DNA from: Sphingobium cloacae
GTDB taxonomy: Bacteria; Pseudomonadota; Alphaproteobacteria; Sphingomonadales; Sphingomonadaceae
Direction of reading: 5' to 3'
Assembly (NCBI RefSeq): GCF_002355855.1
Contig: NZ_AP017656.1
Coordinates: 310,001 to 374,000 of the forward strand
DNA length: 64,000 nt
Numbering within the stretch: the stretch's first letter is position 1; each line of letters starts with the position of its first letter. The position numbers were made by a program, and so were the translations under genes. This document shows, in pieces, positions 11,804-19,971 of this stretch. The notes below the pieces were generated by a model, which saw nothing but the letters and a program-made list of their open reading frames with translations, was not told the DNA's origin and searched no databases.

Positions 11804-12497
11804 CACATGCTTCAAGTTCGAGGGAGAAAGGATTGCCGTTCCGCTGGCGGACCAGCTCGACGGACCAGCGAGCGCGGCCGACACCGGCATAGGGCAGCCG
11901 TGCCGATGAGGCGCAACCGATCCGCCAGCGCGTCATCGCCGAGGAGGGTTGATCGAGCGGGCAGCGGTCGCGGGCACGGTGGCGGCGATAGAGGAGCATC
12001 GGGGTCTTGCCATCCGAAGCGGCGAGCTGGAGCCGGCGGGTCGCCGTCTGATCGGCCGCCTTCACTTCGGCAATGACGCAGGCGATCGAGCCATCGCGAA
12101 GCGCGTCCTCGGCCATCGCCAGCACGTCGGCGTCCTTCCGGCCCTGCGCGTAGAGGATACGATCGGGACCGAGCCCGACCTGTTCAATGCCGGGTGCATA
12201 GAGGTCGAATTTGGAAAGTGCCCAGATCACCGTGAAGCCGGGTCGCGCGGCGAAGCGGGCAGCGATACCCGCCGCGAACAAGGTCGCGGCCGCATCGTCG
12301 CTCAGCGACGGCCGCGCCGCCGCGATCTCATGCAGCCCTGCGCCATCGAGGCCGTGATCGGCCAGCCGGGCGTCGAGCGCCGCCAGCCCGAACGCCAGTG
12401 CCGGCCCGCGCTGGCTCTGGGCCTGCGCGAGCTGAGCGCGAAGCGCAGCTAGCTGATCGGCGCAAGGCCGATCGATGGGCGACGGTTGGACAGACAT
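11721..12497 (-). CDS. imuA: ImuA, RecA-like SOS mutagenesis accessory protein
   Basis: 258 residues. The protein resembles the short RecA-like ImuA/SulA-related proteins of imuA-imuB-dnaE2 cassettes: LAFGLAALDARLADHGLDG near the N-terminus, then FTVIWALSKFDLYAPGIEQVGLGP. Members regulate or support the mutasome. ATG 12497 lies 21 bases downstream of a perfect GTTC-N7-GTTC LexA box. An alternative GTG at 12515 would sit almost on the operator. No strong ribosome site is visible before either start. First gene of the operon. Confidence 0.88.
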   Translation of the reverse strand: MSVQPSPIDRPCADQLAALRAQLAQAQSQRGPALAFGLAALDARLADHGLDGAGLHEIAAARPSLSDDAAATLFAAGIAARFAARPGFTVIWALSKFDLYAPGIEQVGLGPDRILYAQGRKDADVLAMAEDALRDGSIACVIAEVKAADQTATRRLQLAASDGKTPMLLYRRHRARDRCPLDQPSSAMTRWRIGCASSARLPYAGVGRARWSVELVRQRNGNPFSLELEACDDTGRLALPAAAPHRAIATAGAASQAA

Positions 12498-12517
12498 CGG
12501 GCAAAATCGACTCACTT

Positions 12518-12532
12518 GTTCCCATTATGTTC
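12518..12532 (-). promoter_or_regulatory. LexA (SOS) box upstream of imuA
   Basis: GTTCCCATTATGTTC matches the alphaproteobacterial LexA operator GTTC-N7-GTTC. It lies just upstream of imuA. An identical 15-mer occurs at 13635-13649. Confidence 0.9.
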
Positions 12533-12561
12533 CGCCTCAATCGGCACTTCGTCAAGCAGAG

Positions 12562-12987
12562 TCAGTCGTCGCCCAGGAGCCGTAGCGTCATCTCGTCGCG
12601 CTTGCCGCCGAACCAGCGGTCGAGCGCGGCGGCGAGTAGCGGCGAGGGGCGGACCGTCTCGAAGAGAGTCAGCGACGATCGCAGCTTCATCGCGTCGATC
12701 TCGCCGAACACCGCGACGGGATCGCTGATGGGCAAGTCCTGCAACGCGGTCACGCACTCGATATAGCGCGGGCCGAGCACCGGATGATCGAAATAGTTGC
12801 GCGCTTCGTCCGCTGAGCGGATCGCGAAATGCTGCGCGGTCGAGCTGCGCCCGAGCCCCGCGATCTGCGGAAAGATGTACCAAATCCAGTGCGAGCGCTT
12901 GGCTCCGCGGCGGATTTCGGCGAGCGCGCCGGGATAGGCGAGCGTCTGGGCCTCGACGAAGCGGTCGAGCGAATTGGCGTTGGGCAT
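12562..12987 (-). CDS. DUF1810 family protein
   Basis: 141 residues starting MPNANSLDRFVEAQTLAYPG. Segments SHWIWYIFPQIAGLGRSSTA and FDHPVLGPRYIECV are hallmarks of DUF1810. No established activity. ATG 12987 is 2 bases after the stop of the SRAP gene upstream, so the two form an operon likely driven by the LexA box at 13635. Its placement between imuA and an SRAP protein suggests an unassigned role in DNA-damage response, which is inference only. Confidence 0.85.
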   Translation of the reverse strand: MPNANSLDRFVEAQTLAYPGALAEIRRGAKRSHWIWYIFPQIAGLGRSSTAQHFAIRSADEARNYFDHPVLGPRYIECVTALQDLPISDPVAVFGEIDAMKLRSSLTLFETVRPSPLLAAALDRWFGGKRDEMTLRLLGDD

Positions 12988-12989
12988 TG

Positions 12990-13604
12990 TCAGAGCAGCG
13001 CCGGCTCGGCGAGGGGCGGATAGACCTGCGTCACGGTGAGGCTGCCCTTCGGCAGTGCCTTCAGGACATCGGCCGCCGGCACGTTTGGATCGAGCCAGTT
13101 CGCCCATTGGTCGCGCCGGAGCGGGATGATCTGGCGATGGTGATAGGGCTTCACATCCTCACCCGGCTCCATCGTCAGCATCGTGAAGGCTTCGCCGGCT
13201 TGGGGATGCGAGCGCCAGATCCCGGCGATGCAAAACCATTCATGGTCGTTCAGCGTGAACAGATATTTGGTCTTGCGCTTATGGCCGGGTTGCGCGTCCC
13301 CGAATTCGTAGAAGCCATCAGCAAGAATTAGGCACCTCCCGCTGGTGAACTCACGGCCTTCGGACCGGAAATTATACACCGGCTTCCCGCCCTGGCCGGG
13401 CCAGCTCCACTTGCGATTGACCAGTTCGCCAGCCCCGCGCTCGCCCTCCGCGCTGCGGACGATCGGCGCGGTATCGCTGATCCTGATATCCTCGCGCGCG
13501 GCCACGTTCGGTGTGCCCTCGGGCATTTTGATCTTGATCTTCAGATCGTCGAAATCCTCGGCGATCGAGGCGATATCCACCTCCAGTCGGTAGTCATTGC
13601 ACAA
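12990..13604 (-). CDS. SOS response-associated peptidase (SRAP/HMCES/YedK family)
   Basis: 204 residues. The family's self-processing nucleophile is present as Cys2 (MCNDY), together with the Glu of the GFYEF motif and the His pair in the YHHRQIIPL segment. YedK/HMCES proteins form a stable thiazolidine crosslink with abasic sites in single-stranded DNA and so shield them. Transcribed away from the LexA box at 13635-13649 and followed by the DUF1810 gene. All key residues look intact. Confidence 0.93.
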   Translation of the reverse strand: MCNDYRLEVDIASIAEDFDDLKIKIKMPEGTPNVAAREDIRISDTAPIVRSAEGERGAGELVNRKWSWPGQGGKPVYNFRSEGREFTSGRCLILADGFYEFGDAQPGHKRKTKYLFTLNDHEWFCIAGIWRSHPQAGEAFTMLTMEPGEDVKPYHHRQIIPLRRDQWANWLDPNVPAADVLKALPKGSLTVTQVYPPLAEPALL

Positions 13605-13634
13605 AGCGGTCAGCCTTTCTTGCGACTCTTCGTT

Positions 13635-13649
13635 GTTCCCATTATGTTC
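13635..13649. promoter_or_regulatory. LexA (SOS) box between divergent SRAP genes
   Basis: GTTCCCATTATGTTC, identical to the box upstream of imuA. It sits in the 51-base gap between the canonical SRAP gene (minus strand) and the SRAP-like gene (plus strand, ATG 13656). One operator could control both directions. Confidence 0.88.
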
Positions 13650-13655
13650 TAGCCT

Positions 13656-14174
13656 ATGGAGTCGCCAACCCCCTTAGATTCGGATGCGCCGCTGGGCGCT
13701 CGCCGCGCCATCATCCGGCGAAATCCGGACGATGCCAGCGAAATCGAGATGGTCGAGGCGACCTGGGGATCGAACCCGCGTTTCAGCGACGGCGAGTCTT
13801 ACCGCTTCGTGCGCTCGGAGGGGCGGACCTTTCCGAGCCATCGCTGCCTCATTCCGGCGAGCGAATTCCACATGACGGTCGGCAAGAAGCGCTACCGGGT
13901 GTCGCTCGACGACGGCAATCACTTCTACCTTGCCGGCATCTGGGAGCCGGCAACGGGCGACTGGCCGCTCTGCTACCGCGTCGTCACCGTACCGGCGAAC
14001 TCCGAGGTCGCCCGCTATCAGGATCGCCACGGCGCGATCATCTATCGCCGGCAGGTCAAACAGTGGCTCGATCTCACCTTTGCCGAAGCGGACCTGCTGG
14101 TGACGCCGCCGGCGCGGACGTTCGTGGTCGAGGAAGTCGGCGCCAGCGCCGGCCAGCGCATGCTGGCGATCTGA
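13656..14174 (+). CDS. SRAP-family protein lacking the catalytic residues
   Basis: 172 residues with the SRAP core: FVRSEGRTFPSHRCLIPASE, YLAGIWEPATGDWPLCYRVV. However, the N-terminus is MESPTPLDSD rather than Met-Cys. The position of the catalytic Glu (GFYE) reads SEFHM, and the usual HDRMP-type motif reads QDRHG. All three active-site residues therefore appear changed, suggesting a non-crosslinking paralog. It starts 6 bases after the shared LexA box, so the transcript may be nearly leaderless. I am sure of the family but not of any function. Confidence 0.8.
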   Translation: MESPTPLDSDAPLGARRAIIRRNPDDASEIEMVEATWGSNPRFSDGESYRFVRSEGRTFPSHRCLIPASEFHMTVGKKRYRVSLDDGNHFYLAGIWEPATGDWPLCYRVVTVPANSEVARYQDRHGAIIYRRQVKQWLDLTFAEADLLVTPPARTFVVEEVGASAGQRMLAI

Positions 14175-14213
14175 CATGCGGGGGCGGTCATCCAGAGAGG
14201 AACCCTGCCATGA

Positions 14214-14582
14214 TCAGCTCTTCCAGCGCACCGGGGTGAGGCGGATCGGCAGGGCGGGATCGATGGCGCGCCAGCCGCGCTGGCCGATCACATCATTGCT
14301 CTCCTTCGCGGCCCGGCCCGACGCGAGCGACCAGGTAATATGGAAATGGCTGCCGTCGCCGCGCGCGGTAGTTCCGCCAATCTCGACCACAAGCGCCTGC
14401 ACGCCCACTTCATCGTCCGCCTCGCCGACTACCTCGCCCGCGGTCGCGGTGGGCAGTGGTGTCGCCTCGTCGGTGGAGAACCGCAGCGTCACATGATCGG
14501 CGACTGTCTCGGCATAGCGGGGCGGGAAGCGCGCGAGCAGCGCCGCGCGGTCATCGGGATCGAGCTTCCAGCCGACCGTCAT
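14214..14582 (-). CDS. 2H phosphoesterase-like hypothetical protein
   Basis: 122 residues, start MTVGWKLDPDDRAALLARFP. Two short His motifs, HVTL at about residue 30 and HITW at about residue 81, are spaced as in the 2H (LigT/cyclic phosphodiesterase) superfamily, whose members hydrolyse or ligate 2',3'-cyclic or 2'-5' nucleotide ends. The ATG overlaps the stop of the cupin gene by 4 bases, so it is the distal gene of the ligD-xth-cupin operon. The assignment rests on motif spacing only. Confidence 0.55.
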   Translation of the reverse strand: MTVGWKLDPDDRAALLARFPPRYAETVADHVTLRFSTDEATPLPTATAGEVVGEADDEVGVQALVVEIGGTTARGDGSHFHITWSLASGRAAKESNDVIGQRGWRAIDPALPIRLTPVRWKS

Positions 14583-15082
14583 GCTTTCCAGCTTTGGCGA
14601 AGCGGGCCGTCCTTCCCGAGGATCGGGTCTTCCGCCGGGACGGGGAGCGCGCGCATCCGCTGTCGCGCTTCGTCGGACGGCGCCTCGCGGCAGATGTCCC
14701 AGTCCTGCCCCTGCGGGTAGGCGCCGACGACCATGAAGTCGTCGCTTACCTCGAGCCGGCGATGGCCAGTGCCTACCGGCAGAACCACCGCATCGCCGGC
14801 GCGCACTTCGAACTCGCGCCCGCCCGGACCACCGAGCAGCAGCGTCCCGAACCCTGTCGCCACGCCGAGCGCTTCGTGCGCGGTCGAGTGATAATGGTGA
14901 TAGCCATAAACCGTATCGCGCCATTGCGGCGGCCAGCCGTGATCGGTGAAGAGACGCTCGAATTGCTTGGCGGCCTCCTTGCCTTCGGCTTTGACGGCGC
15001 TGCGATAGACCAAGACCGTAAGGCGCTCGTTATTTGGCACCCAATCCTTCTGATGCAGAATGAACTGCTCGGTCTCCATCAT
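14579..15082 (-). CDS. Cupin-domain protein
   Basis: 167 residues beginning MMETEQFILHQKDWVPNNER. A single cupin barrel is suggested by YHHYHSTAHEALGVATG (His-rich metal motif 1) and AGDAVVLPVGTGHRR (motif 2). Substrate unknown. In the ancestral arrangement the ATG overlaps the exonuclease III stop as ATGA. Because of a one-base frameshift in that upstream gene, the cupin frame is now continuous with the first 240 or so codons of xth, giving an apparent 438-residue fusion. I interpret it as two genes. Confidence 0.75.
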   Translation of the reverse strand: MMETEQFILHQKDWVPNNERLTVLVYRSAVKAEGKEAAKQFERLFTDHGWPPQWRDTVYGYHHYHSTAHEALGVATGFGTLLLGGPGGREFEVRAGDAVVLPVGTGHRRLEVSDDFMVVGAYPQGQDWDICREAPSDEARQRMRALPVPAEDPILGKDGPLRQSWKA

Positions 15083-15895
15083 GCCGTCTCCCGCACTGCC
15101 GCCTTGCGGCGACGTTTCGGCTTGTCCGAAAGTTCGATCCACACCGGGGCATGGTCGCTGGTCTTCTCCCACCCGCGCACGTGCGCGTCGACCCTGTGCA
15201 TCGACGAGCCGGTCGGCCAGCGCGGGGCTGAGCAGCAGATGGTCGATGCGCAAACCCGCGTTACGGGCATAGGCGTTCCGGAAATAGTCCCAGAAGGTAT
15301 AAATGACCTCGCCCGGATGCAGCGTCCGCAGCGCGTCGGTCCAGCCCTGGTCGAGCAGCCGGAAATAGGCCGCCTTGACCTCGGGCGCGAACAGCGCGTC
15401 GTCGAGCCAGCGCTCAGGTTTATAGACGTCGAGATCGGTCGGCATGACGTTGAAGTCGCCGGCGAGCATGACAGGCAGGCCGCTGTCGAGCAGTCCCTTG
15501 GCATGTTCGATCAGGCGCTCGAACCAGCGCAACTTATAGTCGAATTTTGGGCCGGGACGTGGATTGCCGTTCGGCAAATAGAGTCCGCCGATGAGGATGC
15601 CGTTGACCGCGGCCTCGATATAACGGCTGTGGCTGTCGTCGGGATCGCCGGGGAGGCCACGGCGCGTTTCGTGAATCTCGCCGACCCGGCTCAGGAGCGC
15701 GACGCCGTTCCAGCTTTTCTGGCCGTGCCAGATCGCGTCATAGCCAAGATCCCGGATCGATTGTTCCGGGAATCTCTCCTGCGGCGCCTTCAGCTCCTGC
15801 AGGCAAACGACGTCAGGCTGCGCCTCTTCAAGCCAGCGCAGCAGCACCGGCAGACGGCCGTTGACGCCGTTCACGTTGTAGGTGGCGATCTTCAC
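15079..15895 (-). pseudogene. xth: Exonuclease III, frameshifted
   Basis: Exodeoxyribonuclease III / AP endonuclease (EEP fold): MKIATYNVNGVNGRLP, VCLQELK (metal-binding Glu), LAGDFNVMPTD. After LLLSPALADRLVDAQ the frame breaks at a GGG run (15192-15194). Removing one G restores VDAHVRGWEKTSDHAPVWIEL, which contains the essential Asp-His pair, and the expected stop at 15079. As written, the product loses that motif and runs into the cupin gene. It is either a real +1 mutation or a homopolymer error. The start overlaps the ligD stop by 4 bases. Confidence 0.8.
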
Positions 15896-17766
15896 AGGTC
15901 GGGGAGGGTCTGATCGGCGCGGCCCCAGCCGGCGAGCGCCTTCGACGCGGCGCGCTTCACCAGTTCCTTGGCATCACCGACACGCCAGTGTGCGGGCGTG
16001 TCGATCGTCTCCATCTCCTTCCATGAGATCGGCGCTGCGACCGGCGCGCCCGATCGTGCCCGCACGCTATAGGGCATGACGGCAGTCGCGCCGTGCTGGT
16101 TGCGCAGATAATCGACGAAGATGCGGCCCTTGCGCTGCGCCTTGGGCAAGGCGGCGGTGAAGTTGTCGGGGTCGCTCTGCGCGACCGCCTGGGCCAGGCG
16201 GTGCGCGAAGCTCTTCACCTCGGGCCACTCGGCACGCGGTACCAGCGGCGCGATGACGTGGATGCCCTTGCCGCCGGTGACCATCGGGAAAGTTTTGAGT
16301 CCGATCGACTGGAGGATCTCGCGAAAGTGGAAGGCGGCCTTGCGCACGGCCTCGAAGTCGAGCCCTTCGTCAGGGTCGAGATCGAACACCAGCCGGTCGG
16401 CTTTCTCGACATCCTCGATGCGCGCTCCCCAGCCGTGGAACTCGATCGTGCCCATCTGGACGCAAGTCAGCAGGCCGTCCGGGGTGTCGATGTAGAGATA
16501 GGGTTCTTCGTGTCCGTCCTTCTCCATGATGCCGACATGCTTGACGGCATCGCCGAAGCTGCCGGCGTCGTGCTTCTGGAAGAAGCACTTCTTGGCGCGG
16601 CCCTGCGGACAACGCACTAGGCTGATCGGCCGCGATCCGACCCATGGCAGCATGATCGCGGCGACGGCGGCATAGTGGTCGGCGAGCGCGCCCTTGGTGA
16701 TACCGCTGTCCGGATCGATGATCCGCTCCGGGTTGCTGATCTTTACCGACGATGGCGCCGTCACGGTCTCGACTGGCGCCGCGGTCTCCAGCACCACCGC
16801 CTCGGGCTTCTTGTCCTCGCGCAGGCCGAGATAGCTCGGATGGCGAAGCGTGCCTTCATTGGTCATCTCGGTATAGGCGATCTCGGCGACCAGCTTGGGC
16901 TTGAGCCAATGCGCGCCGCGAACTTCGGCACGGGGCGCTTTCACGGTGGGCGCCGACTGCTCGATCGGCTTCATGATCTCCATGAGCCGGATCAGCTCGG
17001 CGGTGTCGAAGCCGGTGCCGACCTTGCCGGCGTAACGCAGCTCGCCTTTCTCGTGGATGGCGAGGATCAGCGAGCGGAACAGCCGCGACTTGTCCGACGG
17101 TGTCCAGCCGACGACGACGAACTCCTGTCGCTTGATGCACTTGGTCTTGAGCCATCCACCCGAGCGCGAGCCGACATATTTGCCGGTCGCGAGCTTCGAG
17201 ATCACGCCTTCGAGCCCGGCGGCGCAGAACTGGTTGAGGAGCTTCTCGCCGCTGCCCACGATATGATCGGAGTAGCGCAGCCGGCTCTTGCTCTTTGGCA
17301 GGATCTTCTGGAGCTTCGCCTTTCGCTCGACGAGCGGCAGGCCGGTCAAATCCTCGCCGTCGAGCTCCAGCAGGTCGAACGCGAAATAGTCGATCGTGGC
17401 CGGCGCGCCCTTGAGCGCGCCCTGTAGCGCCTGAAAGCTCGATCGCCCGTCGACATCGAGCACCACCGCTTCGCCGTCGATCAGCGCAGAACCGACCTTG
17501 AGCTTGAGAGCGTCGGTAACGATGCCGGCGAAGCGATCCGACCAGTCGAGACCGGAGCGGGTGTAGGCACGGCCTTCGCCGCCGCCGACCGCGATCAGCG
17601 TCCGGTAGCCGTCATATTTCATCTCGTGGAGCCAGCGGTCGCCGCTCGGCACGGTATCGACGAGCTGTGCGAGCTGGACAGCCCGAAAGGGTGGGGGTGC
17701 CGCTGCCCCGGCGCGCGGGAGAGACGTATTGTGCTCGCTACTTGCGCGGGAAGCAGCCCGGGCCAT
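15892..17766 (-). CDS. ligD: LigD-type ATP-dependent DNA ligase with polymerase domain
   Basis: 624 residues in the order ligase then polymerase. The ligase domain has the nucleotidyl-acceptor motif EMKYDGYR (Lys50) and an OB-fold. The LigD-type primase/polymerase domain has FDLDPDEG with catalytic Asp residues and TGGKGIHVIAPL. The N-terminal 3'-phosphoesterase domain found in many LigD proteins is absent. In bacterial non-homologous end joining LigD works with Ku, but no ku gene lies in this window. It is followed by xth with a 4-base overlap, forming a repair operon. The start is the first available ATG with a weak ribosome site, so the true start may differ slightly. Confidence 0.9.
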   Translation of the reverse strand: MARAASRASSEHNTSLPRAGAAAPPPFRAVQLAQLVDTVPSGDRWLHEMKYDGYRTLIAVGGGEGRAYTRSGLDWSDRFAGIVTDALKLKVGSALIDGEAVVLDVDGRSSFQALQGALKGAPATIDYFAFDLLELDGEDLTGLPLVERKAKLQKILPKSKSRLRYSDHIVGSGEKLLNQFCAAGLEGVISKLATGKYVGSRSGGWLKTKCIKRQEFVVVGWTPSDKSRLFRSLILAIHEKGELRYAGKVGTGFDTAELIRLMEIMKPIEQSAPTVKAPRAEVRGAHWLKPKLVAEIAYTEMTNEGTLRHPSYLGLREDKKPEAVVLETAAPVETVTAPSSVKISNPERIIDPDSGITKGALADHYAAVAAIMLPWVGSRPISLVRCPQGRAKKCFFQKHDAGSFGDAVKHVGIMEKDGHEEPYLYIDTPDGLLTCVQMGTIEFHGWGARIEDVEKADRLVFDLDPDEGLDFEAVRKAAFHFREILQSIGLKTFPMVTGGKGIHVIAPLVPRAEWPEVKSFAHRLAQAVAQSDPDNFTAALPKAQRKGRIFVDYLRNQHGATAVMPYSVRARSGAPVAAPISWKEMETIDTPAHWRVGDAKELVKRAASKALAGWGRADQTLPDL

Positions 17767-17799
17767 CAGGTGTCGGCGGAAATCGCGATCATCGCGACA

Positions 17800-17979
17800 T
17801 CACTTCTTCTTCTGATCGCCGCGATCGCCCTGGCCGGGCTTGACCGTCGTCTTTGCCTTGGTGCGCCGATCAGCGGCCAAGGATTTGCCGACGTCATCTG
17901 ATTCCTTGAACTGGCCTTTCTCGTCACGCCGAACGTAGCGTTTGTCTGTACCCGTATCGATCAGTTCGCGCTTGCTCAT
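17800..17979 (-). CDS. Small basic hypothetical protein (59 aa)
   Basis: MSKRELIDTGTDKRYVRRDE at the start and a Lys-rich tail. Highly charged, probably disordered. AAGGAGAG lies 6-13 bases before ATG 17979. I recognise it as a short protein widespread in Alphaproteobacteria, often next to ligD or stress genes, with no assigned function. Confidence 0.7.
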   Translation of the reverse strand: MSKRELIDTGTDKRYVRRDEKGQFKESDDVGKSLAADRRTKAKTTVKPGQGDRGDQKKK

Positions 17980-18427
17980 GGACGCTCTCCTTCTTGGTGG
18001 AGAACGCGCGAGGAGTCGAGCGGTGCCCGGACAGGCTTCGCCTTCGGCCGCAATGATTGCGGCGCTACTGCCCGGTCTCATCGAGCGTTGTCCGGTGAAG
18101 CAGTTCTCGACCATGCCGTGCCAGCAATCCAAGCGGCTCGGGAAGCGCGGCGGTAGGTTCGTTCCTCTTCGATGGAATCAGAGCCAATCTGTTTAGAACT
18201 CGCTCGCACGGTGGTAATTCGCTGGGCGGGTAATGAACGAGGCGGATAAGACCCGCTTGTCCAGCGCAGTGAGGATCAGGATCCGACAGCAGCGAGTTCA
18301 CGGAGGCCAACAAGCACTTCTTGACTGCGCGCCAGGCCTTGATCTTGTTCAAATCATTTCCAGATCTTTCGAGCGGTTCAGCCGGACCGAAGCATAGCCG
18401 CGACCTGAAACGAAAGGAGGCAGAGTC
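17980..18427. other. Intergenic region without recognised gene
   Basis: About 450 bases between two divergent small genes. The longest open frame crossing it, on the minus strand, has no ribosome site and no recognisable domain. Nothing else supported. Confidence 0.45.
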
Positions 18428-18661
18428 ATGTCGCAGCCTGTTTCCCGATACCTTCATCCCTTCGATGTCGCCGAGCATCCGACACTCGAACCCGAGGTGA
18501 AGCGCGCCATCCTCGCTTCCTGGGCATCCGACCGCGTCGCGGTCGAGGGTCAGCCGGCGCTCCGCCGGCCGCCAGGCGCCCGACATCCCGTCTCAGTCGA
18601 CGAGATATTGGCTGCTCTACGATCGCTGGACGGCGAAGACGCTGGGCCAACCCTGCAGTGA
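18428..18661 (+). CDS. Small hypothetical protein (77 aa)
   Basis: MSQPVSRYLHPFDVAEHPTL, then KRAILASWASDRVAVEGQPALR and a C-terminal VDEILAALRSLDGED helix. A strong AAAGGAGG ribosome site precedes the ATG. The pattern resembles short proteins that are frequent in sphingomonads and rhizobia and have no known role. Its stop overlaps a GTG start of the next gene (GTGA), so the pair is translationally coupled. Confidence 0.7.
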   Translation: MSQPVSRYLHPFDVAEHPTLEPEVKRAILASWASDRVAVEGQPALRRPPGARHPVSVDEILAALRSLDGEDAGPTLQ

Positions 18662-19029
18662 AAGGCGGACCGCTTCGGCGCTGGCGCGAGCGCGGCGGAC
18701 GGGTCGTACGCGTCCTGCTGCCCTTTGAAGACATCATGGATGTCGCGCTCGCGCTGCTTGCCCTCTCGCCGGATGAGCTTGCCGCGCTGGGCTGGAGCTT
18801 TGCCGCTCGCAAGCGTCTGCTCGAGCACTTTCTCATAGCCGGGAAAGAAGCGGATGCGATCGATCCGACGGCGCTTGACCGAACGATCCTGACGTTGCGT
18901 CTGCCAGCGCGGGACGTGCGGCGGCTCCAGGATTTCGCTCGCCGGGAGCTCCCCAAGATGACGAGCCGCGCGGCCGTGATCGATCGACTTGAAGCGGCGC
19001 TAGACACTGCCATCGGTGGGGAGCGCTGA
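18658..19029 (+). CDS. Hypothetical protein coupled to 18428-18661
   Basis: 123 residues starting at GTG 18658, which overlaps the preceding stop by 4 bases. Helical content is high (MDVALALLALSPDELAALGW, DRLEAALDTAI). No domain recognised. The overlap and shared strand indicate one operon. Confidence 0.55.
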   Translation: MKGGPLRRWRERGGRVVRVLLPFEDIMDVALALLALSPDELAALGWSFAARKRLLEHFLIAGKEADAIDPTALDRTILTLRLPARDVRRLQDFARRELPKMTSRAAVIDRLEAALDTAIGGER

Positions 19030-19048
19030 ACCCCGCCCGCGCGGCGGG

Positions 19049-19696
19049 TCACCTCCCCTTCCCCTCGACGGCGAGCAAAGGCGGCGGGTCGCCGATCTTG
19101 ACCCGCGTCTTCAACGTTCCATCCGGGCGTCGATGCAGGTCAATCCCTCCGAAATGCCGTCGCGTGAATGTCATGAGCTTCACGACGCTTTCATAAGTCG
19201 TCGATGGTCCGAAGAACTTCACGGGCCCATGCCATTTGTCGCCCTCGATGACACGCATCCGATAGGTGCCAGGCGGAACCGGGACAGTGACGTCATCGTC
19301 GCCATGAACGTAGACCGAGATGACGTGGTGGTCGGATCCGGGGTCGAACAGTTGGACGACAGCATTGGCCGATGCCGTCACCACCCGCATGCGCGATGTG
19401 GCATCGTGCGGGTCTATGGCCGCGTTCACCGTGACGCTTCCAGAGGGCGGAAAAGGCAAGGCTGCTTCCCGATCGGGGAGCCAGCCACTGCGCCTCGCTT
19501 CCCGGTACATCGGATAAAGGAAGGAGGCGGCGGACAGCAGAATGATCCACTTCTGCATGGGGTGGGGACCGAACCGCACCTTGCGGCCCTTCTGATAGTC
19601 GAAACCCCGGTTGGTACCATCGAACCACGGGGCGCCTCCGAAGCGTCCCTCCCTGCGCCGCCGTTCGCGCATATAGTCCCTGTCATCGAGGCCCAC
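19049..19696 (-). CDS. Hypothetical membrane-anchored protein
   Basis: I place the start at GTG 19696 because GGGAGG lies 7 bases before it. The upstream extension of this frame is Arg/Pro-rich and unlikely to be real. The 215-residue product has a basic N-terminal segment (RERRRREGRFGGAPWFDGTN), one probable membrane helix (WIILLSAASFLYPMY) and a beta-rich C-terminal part (HHVISVYVHGDDDVTVPVPP). It could be an envelope protein with a periplasmic domain. No family recognised. Confidence 0.6.
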   Translation of the reverse strand: MGLDDRDYMRERRRREGRFGGAPWFDGTNRGFDYQKGRKVRFGPHPMQKWIILLSAASFLYPMYREARRSGWLPDREAALPFPPSGSVTVNAAIDPHDATSRMRVVTASANAVVQLFDPGSDHHVISVYVHGDDDVTVPVPPGTYRMRVIEGDKWHGPVKFFGPSTTYESVVKLMTFTRRHFGGIDLHRRPDGTLKTRVKIGDPPPLLAVEGKGR

Positions 19697-19971
19697 GGCA
19701 ACCCTCCCGTGGTGAGGTTCGGGGGACACGGCCGTAGCTGGCGCGCTTCCCGATCGGCAGGGGCGCGGGGCGCATGCAAAAGGCTGCCGTCCGGCTCCAG
19801 TGGATGCCAGAGTGCCGAAGCAACAGGACCGCGGGGCCGGGCCCACCCATCGCCTTCAAGTGTCGCTCCGATGGCATAGCGCGTGGCCGTGGGCGCGGAA
19901 GCTCAGTGGTCGCGGTAGGCTCGCGAAAGCTGGTGCGCCGAGCGGGGAGCTTCGCCGGCGCCGGCCGCTGA

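Noticed and set aside
14579..15895. A single 438-residue exonuclease-cupin fusion protein
   Set aside because: The linker after residue 235 is Arg/Gln-rich noise, and a one-base correction gives a complete exonuclease C-terminus and a normal ATGA overlap, so two genes are more credible.
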